From NCBI GenBank assembly GCA_001777055.1, contig MFCX01000004.1, positions 1-11,679 on the forward strand: DNA of 11,679 nucleotides, written 5' to 3'. This DNA comes from Candidatus Daviesbacteria bacterium RIFCSPHIGHO2_02_FULL_39_12 (GTDB taxonomy: Bacteria > Patescibacteriota > Microgenomatia > Daviesbacterales > UBA10151). Below, one piece after another: positions 6,025-11,679 of the stretch (position 1 is the first letter of the stretch; the number at the start of each line of letters is the position of its first letter). A program made the position numbers and the translations under genes. Under the pieces are notes generated by a model. The model was not told where the DNA came from. It worked only from the letters and a program-made list of their open reading frames with translations, and made no database searches.

Positions 6025-7788
6025 TTATATTTTAAACCATTTTGCAAACCTTGTCCAGTCCCAAGCATTAACTACATCCTCTTTAGTAGTCCAACCTCTT
6101 CTGGCCACAGCTACTCCATACAACATATTATCCATTTGGCTAACCTGATGGGCATCTGTATCAATAATAAACCTTACCCCATACTTTAAAGCTTCTCTCA
6201 CCAAATCATCCCGCAAATCCAACCTATTAGGATAGCCGTTTATTTCCAAAAGCTTGTGATTTTTAGCACAATATTTAAAAATCGCTTCCCAATCAGCTTC
6301 AGACGATCCCCGCTCCCTAATTAACCTGTTGGTAGGATGAGAAATCGCGTCAACATGAGGATTTTCCAAAGCATTTAACAACCGTTTTGTAATAACCTCT
6401 TTAGAACCTCTGTGCCCGGAATGAATACCTGCAATACAATAATCTAAGGTTTCCAAAGCTTTGTCAGGAACGCTTAAACTGCCATCAGACAGAATATCTA
6501 TTTCGAGACCATTTAGTACTCGAATACTTTTTGTTCTCTGTTTCAGAGATTGAATAAATTTTGTCCTCTTTTCTACAGCCTTAATTAAATCTTCAGAGCT
6601 TACGGAATCATGGCCGGGAGGATGATCGGAGATTCCTATAAATTGATACCGTAAGCTAACAGCTTTTTTGATAATATCTTCTATAGAATCAGTTCCGGGA
6701 CCGTGTGAGGGATGAACAAAGGGGAAATTTGAATGGGTATGCAAATCACCTTTAATATCTTGTAGCTCCGCTAACCTTGGCAATTTATGCGCTAAAGCTA
6801 CCTCTATTTCTCCCTGATCTTCCCTAATTTCTGGCGGCGGCGCCTCCATCTCGAGTAACTTATAAAACTCCTCTTCTGTCTTTGTTTCTATTAATTCTTC
6901 ACTGTTGAATTTTGAGTTTTGAATTTTGAGTTTTTTTACACCATATTCTGACAAGGATAAACCCTTTTCCTCCGCTATCGTTCTTAAATGAATATTATGT
7001 TGTTTTGAGCCAGTAAAATGTTGAAGCAAGGCTCCGTATGAATCCGGTTTGCCGACCAATAAATCAAGTTGCAGGCCGCTTGTTAAAACCACTGTAGTCT
7101 TATTATCTCCTTTGTCTACCACTCTTGCTATGCCTGGCATTTTTGTAAAGTAATCCACCACTTTTTGTGAGTTATTAGAGCTGGCGGAAAAGTCCAAGTC
7201 CCCTACTGTAGCCACCATTCTCCTAAGTGAACCTAAAGGATGGGCATCAATCACATCCGGGCTTTTTTTCAGATATGCTATAACTCTTTTTATCTGCTCG
7301 GAGGCATAAGGCAAAAGTATCCTTTTATCCCTTTTTGCTGCTTCTTCCAAACCCAGCAAAATTTTTTCCGCTATCTTAGCTGAGAAGTCTTTTGCCACCA
7401 GCTTTCCTGATTTGATCTGTACCTTGAGATCATCCAGGCTTGAAACACCCAAATTTGACAGCTTATAGGCGGTCTGGGGGCCTATTCCGGGAACATCCAA
7501 GAGGTTAAATACAGCCTCCGGAATTCCCTTCATTACCTGTTCAAAATGATTTACTCTCCCTGTTTGAAAGAGTTCTATTAAATATGCCTTTATTTTTTCT
7601 CCCACACCGGAAATCTCATCTAATCTGTTCTCCTCCCAAAGGTCTTTTATTTCAGATGTGGACTGATCAATAGCATCTGCTGCAGCTTCATAAGCCCGGA
7701 TTTGAAAAATATTCCCGATCTTTTTAATCTGGTATGCAGCAGCCACAGATCTAAGAAGCTTAGCAATTTCTGCATTGCTAGTTTGCAT
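6025..7788 (-). CDS. polX: DNA polymerase X (PolX) with C-terminal PHP domain
   Basis: Bacterial PolX fills short gaps in base-excision repair; its PHP domain gives 3'-5' exonuclease and often AP-endonuclease activity. Numbering from the ATG at 7788 (587 residues): 8-kDa-like helical domain (1-80) with helix-hairpin-helix at about 60-75 (SGVGEKI), a second HhH at 99-107 (VPGIGPQTA), palm aspartates Asp197 and Asp199 (GDLD) and Asp242 (LQLDLL), the HFTGSKQHN block (257-265), SEYGV, then PPPEIRED leading into PHP. PHP ligands visible are H350-T-H352, D388-H389, E429, H456, H459, H484, D545 and H547. A TTG 18 bases upstream extends the frame, but the ATG matches the family start and follows a TATATT box by six bases. 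The linker at about 285-310 contains residues encoded by a simple repeat. Confidence 0.96.
   Translation of the reverse strand: MQTSNAEIAKLLRSVAAAYQIKKIGNIFQIRAYEAAADAIDQSTSEIKDLWEENRLDEISGVGEKIKAYLIELFQTGRVNHFEQVMKGIPEAVFNLLDVPGIGPQTAYKLSNLGVSSLDDLKVQIKSGKLVAKDFSAKIAEKILLGLEEAAKRDKRILLPYASEQIKRVIAYLKKSPDVIDAHPLGSLRRMVATVGDLDFSASSNNSQKVVDYFTKMPGIARVVDKGDNKTTVVLTSGLQLDLLVGKPDSYGALLQHFTGSKQHNIHLRTIAEEKGLSLSEYGVKKLKIQNSKFNSEELIETKTEEEFYKLLEMEAPPPEIREDQGEIEVALAHKLPRLAELQDIKGDLHTHSNFPFVHPSHGPGTDSIEDIIKKAVSLRYQFIGISDHPPGHDSVSSEDLIKAVEKRTKFIQSLKQRTKSIRVLNGLEIDILSDGSLSVPDKALETLDYCIAGIHSGHRGSKEVITKRLLNALENPHVDAISHPTNRLIRERGSSEADWEAIFKYCAKNHKLLEINGYPNRLDLRDDLVREALKYGVRFIIDTDAHQVSQMDNMLYGVAVARRGWTTKEDVVNAWDWTRFAKWFKI
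6903..6930. repeat. 14-bp tandem repeat inside polX
   Basis: Two adjacent 14-bp units, TGTTGAATTTTGAG (6903-6916) and TTTTGAATTTTGAG (6917-6930), differ at one base. They encode LKIQNSKFNS-like residues in the linker between the polymerase palm and the PHP domain, where the protein seems several residues longer than I recall for Bacillus PolX. The unit is not a multiple of three. Confidence 0.75.
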
Positions 7789-7794
7789 AGGATA

Positions 7795-7800
7795 AATATA
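7795..7800 (-). promoter_or_regulatory. -10 box of polX
   Basis: TATATT on the minus strand ends six bases before the polX ATG, predicting a leaderless message. The only -35 candidate is TTGGAT (7820-7825) at a wide 19-bp spacing, so strength is uncertain. Read-through from the tRNA-Asp promoter is also possible. Confidence 0.35.
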
Positions 7801-7831
7801 CCACAATCAATCAGGCTTGATCCAAAATTTG

Positions 7832-7904
7832 CGGGACCGACGGGAATCGAACCCGCTATCTTCTCCTTGACAGGGAGACGTGATGACCGGTTCACTACGG
7901 TCCC
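7832..7904 (-). tRNA. tRNA-Asp (anticodon GTC)
   Basis: A complete 73-base cloverleaf on the minus strand: acceptor GGGACCG/CGGTCCC, D stem GTGA/TCAC with GG in the loop, anticodon stem TCTCC/GGAGA around loop CTGTCAA (anticodon GTC), T arm GCGGG-TTCGATT-CCCGT with one G-T pair, and discriminator G73 as expected for Asp. CCA is not encoded (the genome reads CAA next), so CCA-adding enzyme is required. polX begins 43 bases downstream on the same strand. Confidence 0.97.
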
Positions 7905-7913
7905 AATCCCGAT

Positions 7914-7942
7914 ATTATACCCAACTTTTACCCCCTTGACAA
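7914..7942 (-). promoter_or_regulatory. Promoter of tRNA-Asp
   Basis: Minus strand TTGTCA (7937-7942) and TATAAT (7914-7919) are separated by 17 bp. Transcription would start about three bases before the mature tRNA. The -35 overlaps a plus-strand TTGACA. Confidence 0.75.
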
Positions 7943-7991
7943 TTAAGTGACTTTAGACTAAAAAGGAGTTGTAATTCCTGTCTGCTATTAT
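7936..7991 (+). promoter_or_regulatory. Promoter region of the LysM-TPR pair
   Basis: Two candidates are visible. TTGACA (7936-7941) has a weak -10, TAAAAA (7959-7964), at 17 bp. An extended -10, TGC followed by TATTAT (7983-7991), lies 13 bases before the ATG at 8005 and would give a leader of about six bases. An AGGAG (7965-7969) is too far from the ATG to serve it. Confidence 0.45.
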
Positions 7992-8004
7992 TTGCCCTCA
8001 AACA

Positions 8005-8691
8005 ATGCCGAGAAAAGTTACCAAAACCAAAGAATCCAGAAGCAATAAGACAAACTTGCCGGTACACCAAAATAAAAGAGGCTATAGCCTCCAAGCTGAC
8101 AGTTTCACAACTAAAATAGAAAATAATCTGCAAAACCAGTCCAAAATAAGTTTGGTATTGGGCGCTTTAATAGTTTTGGTAGTGGGAATCCTCGTTTTTA
8201 ATTACTTTAATAAAAGCGAACCCGATTTAGGCCCGGCCCAACAAACCGAACAGGCTAGAGAACAGGATGTCACCCCTGATAGCCTACCCGGTAAATACAC
8301 CGTCAAACAAGACGATACATTATTTGATATTGCTGATAAGTATTACAAGGACGGCTACAAGTTTACCAAGATTGCAAATGCAAATAATTTAACAAATCCT
8401 GATCTTTTAGAACCGGGCCAAGTTTTAGCAATACCCAAGGTAGAAATAGCAACCAATCCTAGTACTCAGTTAGCCAGTGCAGATATTAATGTGACGCCAA
8501 ACGCTCCCGATACGCAATGGGGGCCTAAAATTGAAGGCAATACCTATACCGTGCAGGAGGATGACTGGTTATCAAAAATTGCCGGACGCGCTTACGGAGA
8601 CATCTTTACCTTTGATAAAATTGCAGCTGCCAATAATCTTTCTAACCCGGATCTTATCGAACCGGGCATGGTCTTAACTATACCCCGCTGA
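8005..8691 (+). CDS. Membrane-anchored protein with two LysM domains
   Basis: The 228-residue protein has a basic, hydrophilic N-terminus (1-46, cytoplasmic by the positive-inside rule), one membrane helix (about 48-67), an acidic/Gln-rich spacer, LysM1 at about 97-145 (KYTVKQDDTLFDIADKYY ... GQVLAIPK), a Thr/Pro/Asn linker, and LysM2 at about 179-227 (TYTVQEDDWLSKIAGRAYG ... GMVLTIPR). LysM domains usually bind N-acetylglucosamine-containing glycans such as peptidoglycan, so a cell-wall tether is likely; no catalytic domain is present. The ATG lies after an extended -10 box. The TGA is followed within 30 bp by the TPR glycosyltransferase gene, suggesting one transcript. Confidence 0.9.
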   Translation: MPRKVTKTKESRSNKTNLPVHQNKRGYSLQADSFTTKIENNLQNQSKISLVLGALIVLVVGILVFNYFNKSEPDLGPAQQTEQAREQDVTPDSLPGKYTVKQDDTLFDIADKYYKDGYKFTKIANANNLTNPDLLEPGQVLAIPKVEIATNPSTQLASADINVTPNAPDTQWGPKIEGNTYTVQEDDWLSKIAGRAYGDIFTFDKIAAANNLSNPDLIEPGMVLTIPR

Positions 8692-8705
8692 TTGTGTATA
8701 CTATT

Positions 8706-8723
8706 CATACCAATTGCGGTATG
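8706..8723 (+). promoter_or_regulatory. Inverted repeat covering the ATG of the TPR gene
   Basis: CATACC (8706-8711) and GGTATG (8718-8723) form a perfect 6-bp inverted repeat with a 6-base loop, and the second arm contains the ATG at 8721. A TATACT (8697-8702) lies just before it. It could hide the start codon in RNA or be an operator; chance is possible. Confidence 0.3.
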
Positions 8724-10538
8724 TCCTTAAGTCATTTCCAAAAAAGTTATATTAAAAAAAATGTTCGAAATTCTTCATTGGAAGAAATTACCATCTATTT
8801 GAAAATTCCCAAAGAAGAGGTCATTGATTATTTAAAAAAGCGTTGGGGTGAAGAAAAACTCAATAAGTATCTAAGCATTAATACTAAAGATCATTCGCCA
8901 GAAGGTAAAAAGATTAGTTTAAAACTTTTTCTCAAAGACAATTGGCTTCAATTAGTGATGCTAACTATCTTAGGATTTGGTGTTTATCTGAATTCTTTAA
9001 ATAATGACTTTTTATCAGATGATTTAGCAGAAATTGTTAATAATCCCAGGGTAAGTGATCTAGGTTATGCAGTTTCTTCCCATCCTTTTGGATTCATCAG
9101 ATTAATCTTCTACTGGTTAGCTTTTCAATTAGGGAGCTTAAATCCCTTAGTGTTCAGAATGATTAATATTGGTTTCCATCTCGGGTCTATCTTACTAATC
9201 TATTCCATCATTACTCTTTTACACCGCAAGCGACTGGCATTTTTTGCAACCGCTATTTTTGCCGTTCATCCGCTCTTAGTTGAACCGATAACCTGGATAT
9301 CAGGAGGGATGTACCCACAATACAGTTTCTTTTTCCTATTATCCTTTTTGTTCTATATCCTTACGGAAAAAGACAAATTATTCTATCTGTTATCTGTTAT
9401 TTTCTATCTTCTATCTTTCATGTCTCACCCTATCATGCCGGCGTCGCTAATTTTAGTCTATCCTTTATATGAACTGGTTTTTGGAAACTTAAAGAGAAGA
9501 TTGCCCAAGGTCATCCCCTATATTTTAATTCTGGCTGCTTATGTTTTTATCAATCTGGGCGGGATGCCGGAAAGGGAACAAACTTTAACTTCCACCCATT
9601 ACCAAGAAAGGGGCATAGATAACATTTTCATTCTCGTACCTGTAGCTATTTCTTCCTATTTAAATTTAATATTTTGGCCCAAAGATTTAACCCTGTATCA
9701 CTCAGAATTGGCATTTGGACAATTAGGATTTGCACTAATTGCATTCGAGACTTTAATATTCTTAGTACTATTAGGAGTTTTCTTCAAAAAGAATAAGAAA
9801 GTTTTTTTCTGGTTATCTTTCTTTATGATAACTTTATTGCCTACTTTAACTCCCTTCAGGCTAAACTGGATTGTAGCCGAACGTTATGTTTATTTAGGCA
9901 GCATCGGTATTTTCATAGTCGTTGCTTTACTCATTGAGAAACTACTAAAACAAACCAGATCGTCTTACTTATTTTATGTTTTACTGATTATCCTACTCAT
10001 TCCTCTTTCCATTAGAACCTTACTTAGAAATATTGACTGGAAAAATCAGGATAATTTATGGATTGCCACCGGTAAAACTTCGCCTTCCAGTCCAAATACT
10101 CATAACAATTTAGGAGATATGTATGGCCGTTGGGGTGATAAACAAAAAGCAATAGATGAGTTTCAAACTGCCATAGCTTTGAAACCAAATTATGGAGACG
10201 CATATCACAATTTAGCTAATACCTATCACGAAATCGGTCAAGATGACAAAGCTATAGAAAACTATACGAAAGCTGCTCGATACAATCCCGACCTTTGGCA
10301 GTCGCATCAAAATATAGCAGCCATTTATTTTGCTCAAAAGAAATATGATAAAGCTTTGGAAAACTTACAAAAAGCCATTCAGATTAATCCCAAAAATATT
10401 AATTTAAGAAATAACTTGGGTATTGTATATTTAGCCTCAGGCCAAAAAGATAAGGCCAAAGAAACATTTAGTCTAGTACTCTTAGCCGATCCCAAAAACC
10501 AGACGGCAAACCTGGGGTTGCTTGAGGCAAATAAATAG
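8721..10538 (+). CDS. TMTC-like GT-C membrane glycosyltransferase with C-terminal TPRs
   Basis: From the ATG at 8721 the protein has 605 residues; an in-frame GTG at 8694 adds nine. I prefer the ATG because MSLSHFQKSYIKKN begins a compact helical domain resembling a small DNA-binding-like HTH. Numbering from the GTG: helical head (10-60); about ten membrane helices (about 85-440); the GT-C acidic pair Asp109-Asp110 in the first loop (NSLNNDFLSDD); AVHPLLVEPITWISGG (190-205); and VAERYVYLGSIG (394-405), which are signatures shared with TMTC1-4 and their bacterial relatives. Four TPRs follow (468-501, 502-535, 536-569, 570-603). TMTC proteins O-mannosylate acceptors; here the sugar donor (probably a polyprenyl-phosphate sugar) and the target are unknown. 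The 5' end is close to the LysM gene, suggesting envelope glycosylation. No clear terminator follows. Confidence 0.88.
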   Translation: MSLSHFQKSYIKKNVRNSSLEEITIYLKIPKEEVIDYLKKRWGEEKLNKYLSINTKDHSPEGKKISLKLFLKDNWLQLVMLTILGFGVYLNSLNNDFLSDDLAEIVNNPRVSDLGYAVSSHPFGFIRLIFYWLAFQLGSLNPLVFRMINIGFHLGSILLIYSIITLLHRKRLAFFATAIFAVHPLLVEPITWISGGMYPQYSFFFLLSFLFYILTEKDKLFYLLSVIFYLLSFMSHPIMPASLILVYPLYELVFGNLKRRLPKVIPYILILAAYVFINLGGMPEREQTLTSTHYQERGIDNIFILVPVAISSYLNLIFWPKDLTLYHSELAFGQLGFALIAFETLIFLVLLGVFFKKNKKVFFWLSFFMITLLPTLTPFRLNWIVAERYVYLGSIGIFIVVALLIEKLLKQTRSSYLFYVLLIILLIPLSIRTLLRNIDWKNQDNLWIATGKTSPSSPNTHNNLGDMYGRWGDKQKAIDEFQTAIALKPNYGDAYHNLANTYHEIGQDDKAIENYTKAARYNPDLWQSHQNIAAIYFAQKKYDKALENLQKAIQINPKNINLRNNLGIVYLASGQKDKAKETFSLVLLADPKNQTANLGLLEANK

Positions 10539-10556
10539 GACTTTTGCTTAGACCGC

Positions 10557-10596
10557 TAAACCCACATAAACCCACACCAGGTGTGTGCTAGCCTCA
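10557..10596 (+). repeat. Direct repeat copy 1 (left of tRNA-Thr)
   Basis: This about 40-bp copy has two tandem TAAACCCACA units (10557-10576), the palindrome CACACC-A-GGTGTG (10573-10585), and GTGTGTGCTAGCCTCA (10581-10596). It matches copy 2 except for one missing base between the tandem units. A following CACACC (10595-10600) can pair with GGTGTG as an alternative hairpin. It lies 18 bp after the TPR gene. Confidence 0.9.
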
Positions 10597-10608
10597 CACC
10601 TAAGGACT

Positions 10609-10683
10609 TGGAGCCGAAGGTGGGAATTGAACCCACGGCCCACGGTTTACGATACCGTTGCTCTACCGCTGAGCTACTTCGGC
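10609..10683 (-). tRNA. tRNA-Thr (anticodon CGT)
   Basis: A complete 75-base cloverleaf on the minus strand, including an encoded CCA: acceptor GCCGAAG/CTTCGGC, D stem GCTC/GAGC with AGCGGTA loop, anticodon stem ACGGT/ACCGT around loop ATCGTAA (anticodon CGT, reads ACG), T arm GTGGG-TTCAATT-CCCAC, discriminator U. It sits between the two direct repeats. Unlike tRNA-Asp in this window, it carries CCA in the genome. Confidence 0.97.
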
Positions 10684-10691
10684 ACGAGAAT

Positions 10692-10700
10692 ATTTTACCA
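10692..10700 (-). promoter_or_regulatory. Extended -10 promoter of tRNA-Thr
   Basis: Minus strand TGG-TAAAAT (10692-10700) lies eight bases before the 5' end of the tRNA. No -35 is evident, which extended -10 promoters tolerate. A 7-bp inverted repeat (ATTTTAC 10692-10698, GTAAAAT 10708-10714) overlaps it. Confidence 0.45.
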
Positions 10701-10726
10701 TCATTTAGTAAAATCTTTCTATGAAA

Positions 10727-10767
10727 TAAACCCACACTAAACCCACACCAGGTGTGTGCTAGCCTCA
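10727..10767 (+). repeat. Direct repeat copy 2 (right of tRNA-Thr)
   Basis: This is the second copy of the about 40-bp repeat, with TAAACCCACAC twice in tandem, the same CACACC-A-GGTGTG palindrome, and the run through GCTAGCCTCA; 29 bases (10739-10767) are identical to copy 1. Its TAG (10760-10762) closes the frame of the truncated ORF that follows. Confidence 0.9.
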
Positions 10768-11405
10768 TTCTGAAGTAGCACAACACAGACCAAGGGATGC
10801 TCATGGACACTTTTTACCTTATGAACATCCTACAAATAATGAAAATGTTTATAGTGATATTCAAACTCACCATACCTCTACTGAAGATTCCAACAATCAA
10901 GAAGACACTCCAACTCAAGTAATCCATAACAACCCCACTTCATCAGAAAGTGATGATCCTATATTTGAAGCAAAAATTAATAATCCCTTTGCTAAGTTTT
11001 TTAATTGGATAAAGAAATTAATTAAAAATGAGGGGATAAACATTAAAATCAAGCCCCTAACTGCTATTGGGATAGCTGTGGCCTTATCTGGAACTTCTGG
11101 GATACTTGGTGGAGTAGTAGGTTATATTTTTCCTCACTCCTCTCCTATACTTCATAGTACTCCCACTGGTTTTGTCTTAACTTTACCAAATTCAGACCTT
11201 TATACTTTAAAACCTAAAGCTGCTACATCCATTAACTTTAAATCCCTTCCTAATGGCCCAGCTTTTAGTAAAAGGTAATTTAACCAAAGAAGATTTTGTT
11301 ATCGAAGTTTTAGAAATCATTCCTTTGGCGCCCCAAACCACTTCTACGATTCTTAATCCTCCTGCTTTTAGTCCTGCTAATAGTTGTTTTTCCCGATTGC
11401 TGTAG
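10763..11405 (+). pseudogene. 5'-truncated, frameshifted gene for a single-pass membrane protein
   Basis: I do not recognise the family. The frame is open from 10763, just after the TAG in repeat copy 2, to TAA at 11276-11278, with no ATG/TTG and only a late GTG (11078). It encodes HRPRDAHGHFLPYEHP, a Thr/Asn/Glu-rich acidic linker (about 22-65), an amphipathic basic stretch (NPFAKFFNWIKKLIK, 74-88), a membrane helix (98-122), and a beta-rich tail (GFVLTLPNSDLYTLKPK). Skipping one C in the CCC at 11257-11259 continues the protein as NGQLLVKGNLTKEDFVIEVL and on to TAG at 11403-11405, with the sense and composition of one protein. I infer loss of the 5' end plus a one-base insertion; sequencing error at the CCC is the main alternative. 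Minus-strand reading of the last 120 bases is also open, so the 3' limit is uncertain. Confidence 0.6.
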
Positions 11406-11426
11406 ATTATTTCAAAGCTTCATAGA

Positions 11427-11675
11427 CTAAGCAGCTTGTTTATAGGTAAATAAAGGATGAATGTCTATCCTTGCTGCTTCTCCCTTTTCGCCAGTAGGAA
11501 CCACCCATCCAGATACTGCTCGTACTTTATGGTTTCTCCAAAATTTTGTCTTTACTGCCTCACTTGCCTCAAAAGTTATTGTATTGTTTGGGCTATTTGG
11601 TACTACTAATATATACCACTCGTCAATGAGTTTACAACTTAAAATTTGACAAGCAGGGTAAAAGTGTAGTCTCAT
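11427..11675 (-). CDS. Unrecognised small protein at the right edge (start may lie beyond the window)
   Basis: The 82-residue frame reads MRLHFYPACQILSCKLIDEW at its start, ends in ARIDIHPLFTYKQAA, and has a protein-like middle (FEASEAVKTKFWRNHKVRAVSGWVVPTGEKGEA). It has two cysteines (9 and 14), no membrane helix, and no family I can name. The ATG is only four bases from the window edge, so no promoter or ribosome site can be judged and the gene may begin upstream. An opposite-strand frame of 62 codons overlaps it but looks less protein-like. It faces the truncated gene tail-to-tail. Confidence 0.45.
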   Translation of the reverse strand: MRLHFYPACQILSCKLIDEWYILVVPNSPNNTITFEASEAVKTKFWRNHKVRAVSGWVVPTGEKGEAARIDIHPLFTYKQAA

Positions 11676-11679
11676 AGAA

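Noticed and set aside
833..7788. Alternative genetic code (TGA recoded) as in some CPR lineages
   Set aside because: TGA terminates gatA, the toxin and the LysM gene at sensible family lengths, and no in-frame TGA interrupts conserved genes.
7647..7950. ORFs on both strands across the polX start and tRNA-Asp
   Set aside because: They are shadows of polX and read through the tRNA; peptides such as GPTGIEPAIFSLTGR are a familiar artefact of translated tRNA genes.
10557..10767. CRISPR array
   Set aside because: Only two repeat copies, separated by a tRNA gene rather than a spacer, and no cas genes.
10556..10810. Minus-strand 84-residue ORF with two RLAHTWCGF copies
   Set aside because: It runs through the tRNA-Thr gene and both direct repeats; the repeated peptide is just the translated repeat.
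10800..10921. ATG-started plus-strand ORF beginning MDTFYLMNILQIMK
   Set aside because: It overlaps, out of frame, a longer frame with better protein character and ends after fewer than 40 codons.
11290..11420. Minus-strand frame reading EIIYSNREKQLLAGLKAGG as the true gene
   Set aside because: It lacks a start codon and is antisense to the well-supported plus-strand tail (LLVKGNLTKEDFVIEV); I keep it only as a doubt about the 3' limit of the pseudogene.

Overview
The window reads as an accessory-flanked stretch of a small, compact bacterial genome, most likely a Candidate Phyla Radiation (Patescibacteria) member, perhaps Microgenomates-like. The basis is indirect: low GC, very tight packing with overlapping stops and starts, several -10 boxes placed so that transcripts would begin at or near the start codon, a bacterial TMTC-like TPR glycosyltransferase, a PolX, and short hypothetical proteins. 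TGA ends several clear genes (gatA, the RelE-like toxin, the LysM protein), so there is no sign of TGA recoding. The lineage call is inference.

Layout. Bases 1-57 are the last codons of a transposase, followed by a possible insertion-sequence end. A 230-residue orphan protein (144-836) has its own promoter and ends tail-to-tail on gatB. Leftward, a dense minus-strand block runs from tRNA-Asp through polX, lemA, htpX, a Phd/YefM-RelE type toxin-antitoxin pair, and gatC-gatA-gatB. The toxin-antitoxin pair has a textbook operator of two TGTACA cores inside a TTGACA/TACAAT promoter, and the toxin stop overlaps an upstream, Shine-Dalgarno-equipped start of gatC. A divergent promoter region at about 7905-8004 separates tRNA-Asp from a rightward pair: a LysM membrane protein and a TMTC-like membrane glycosyltransferase with four C-terminal TPRs.

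The right end (10539-11679) is the odd part. A tRNA-Thr(CGT) sits between two nearly identical direct repeats of about 40 bp, each with two tandem TAAACCCACA units and a CACACC-A-GGTGTG palindrome. The second repeat supplies the stop codon immediately before an open frame with no usable start codon. That frame encodes an acidic linker, one membrane helix and a small beta-rich tail, and appears to be broken again by a one-base frameshift near 11257. It looks like a 5'-truncated gene joined to a repeat. An unrecognised minus-strand ORF closes the window.

Functionally, GatCAB supplies Gln-tRNA(Gln) and/or Asn-tRNA(Asn), HtpX and LemA act at the membrane, PolX in base-excision repair, and the LysM/TMTC-like pair at the cell envelope. 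No complete new system is evident. The most notable signals are the repeat-flanked tRNA with its truncated neighbour, the coupling of a toxin-antitoxin module to gatCAB, and the recurring -10 box exactly six bases before ATG.
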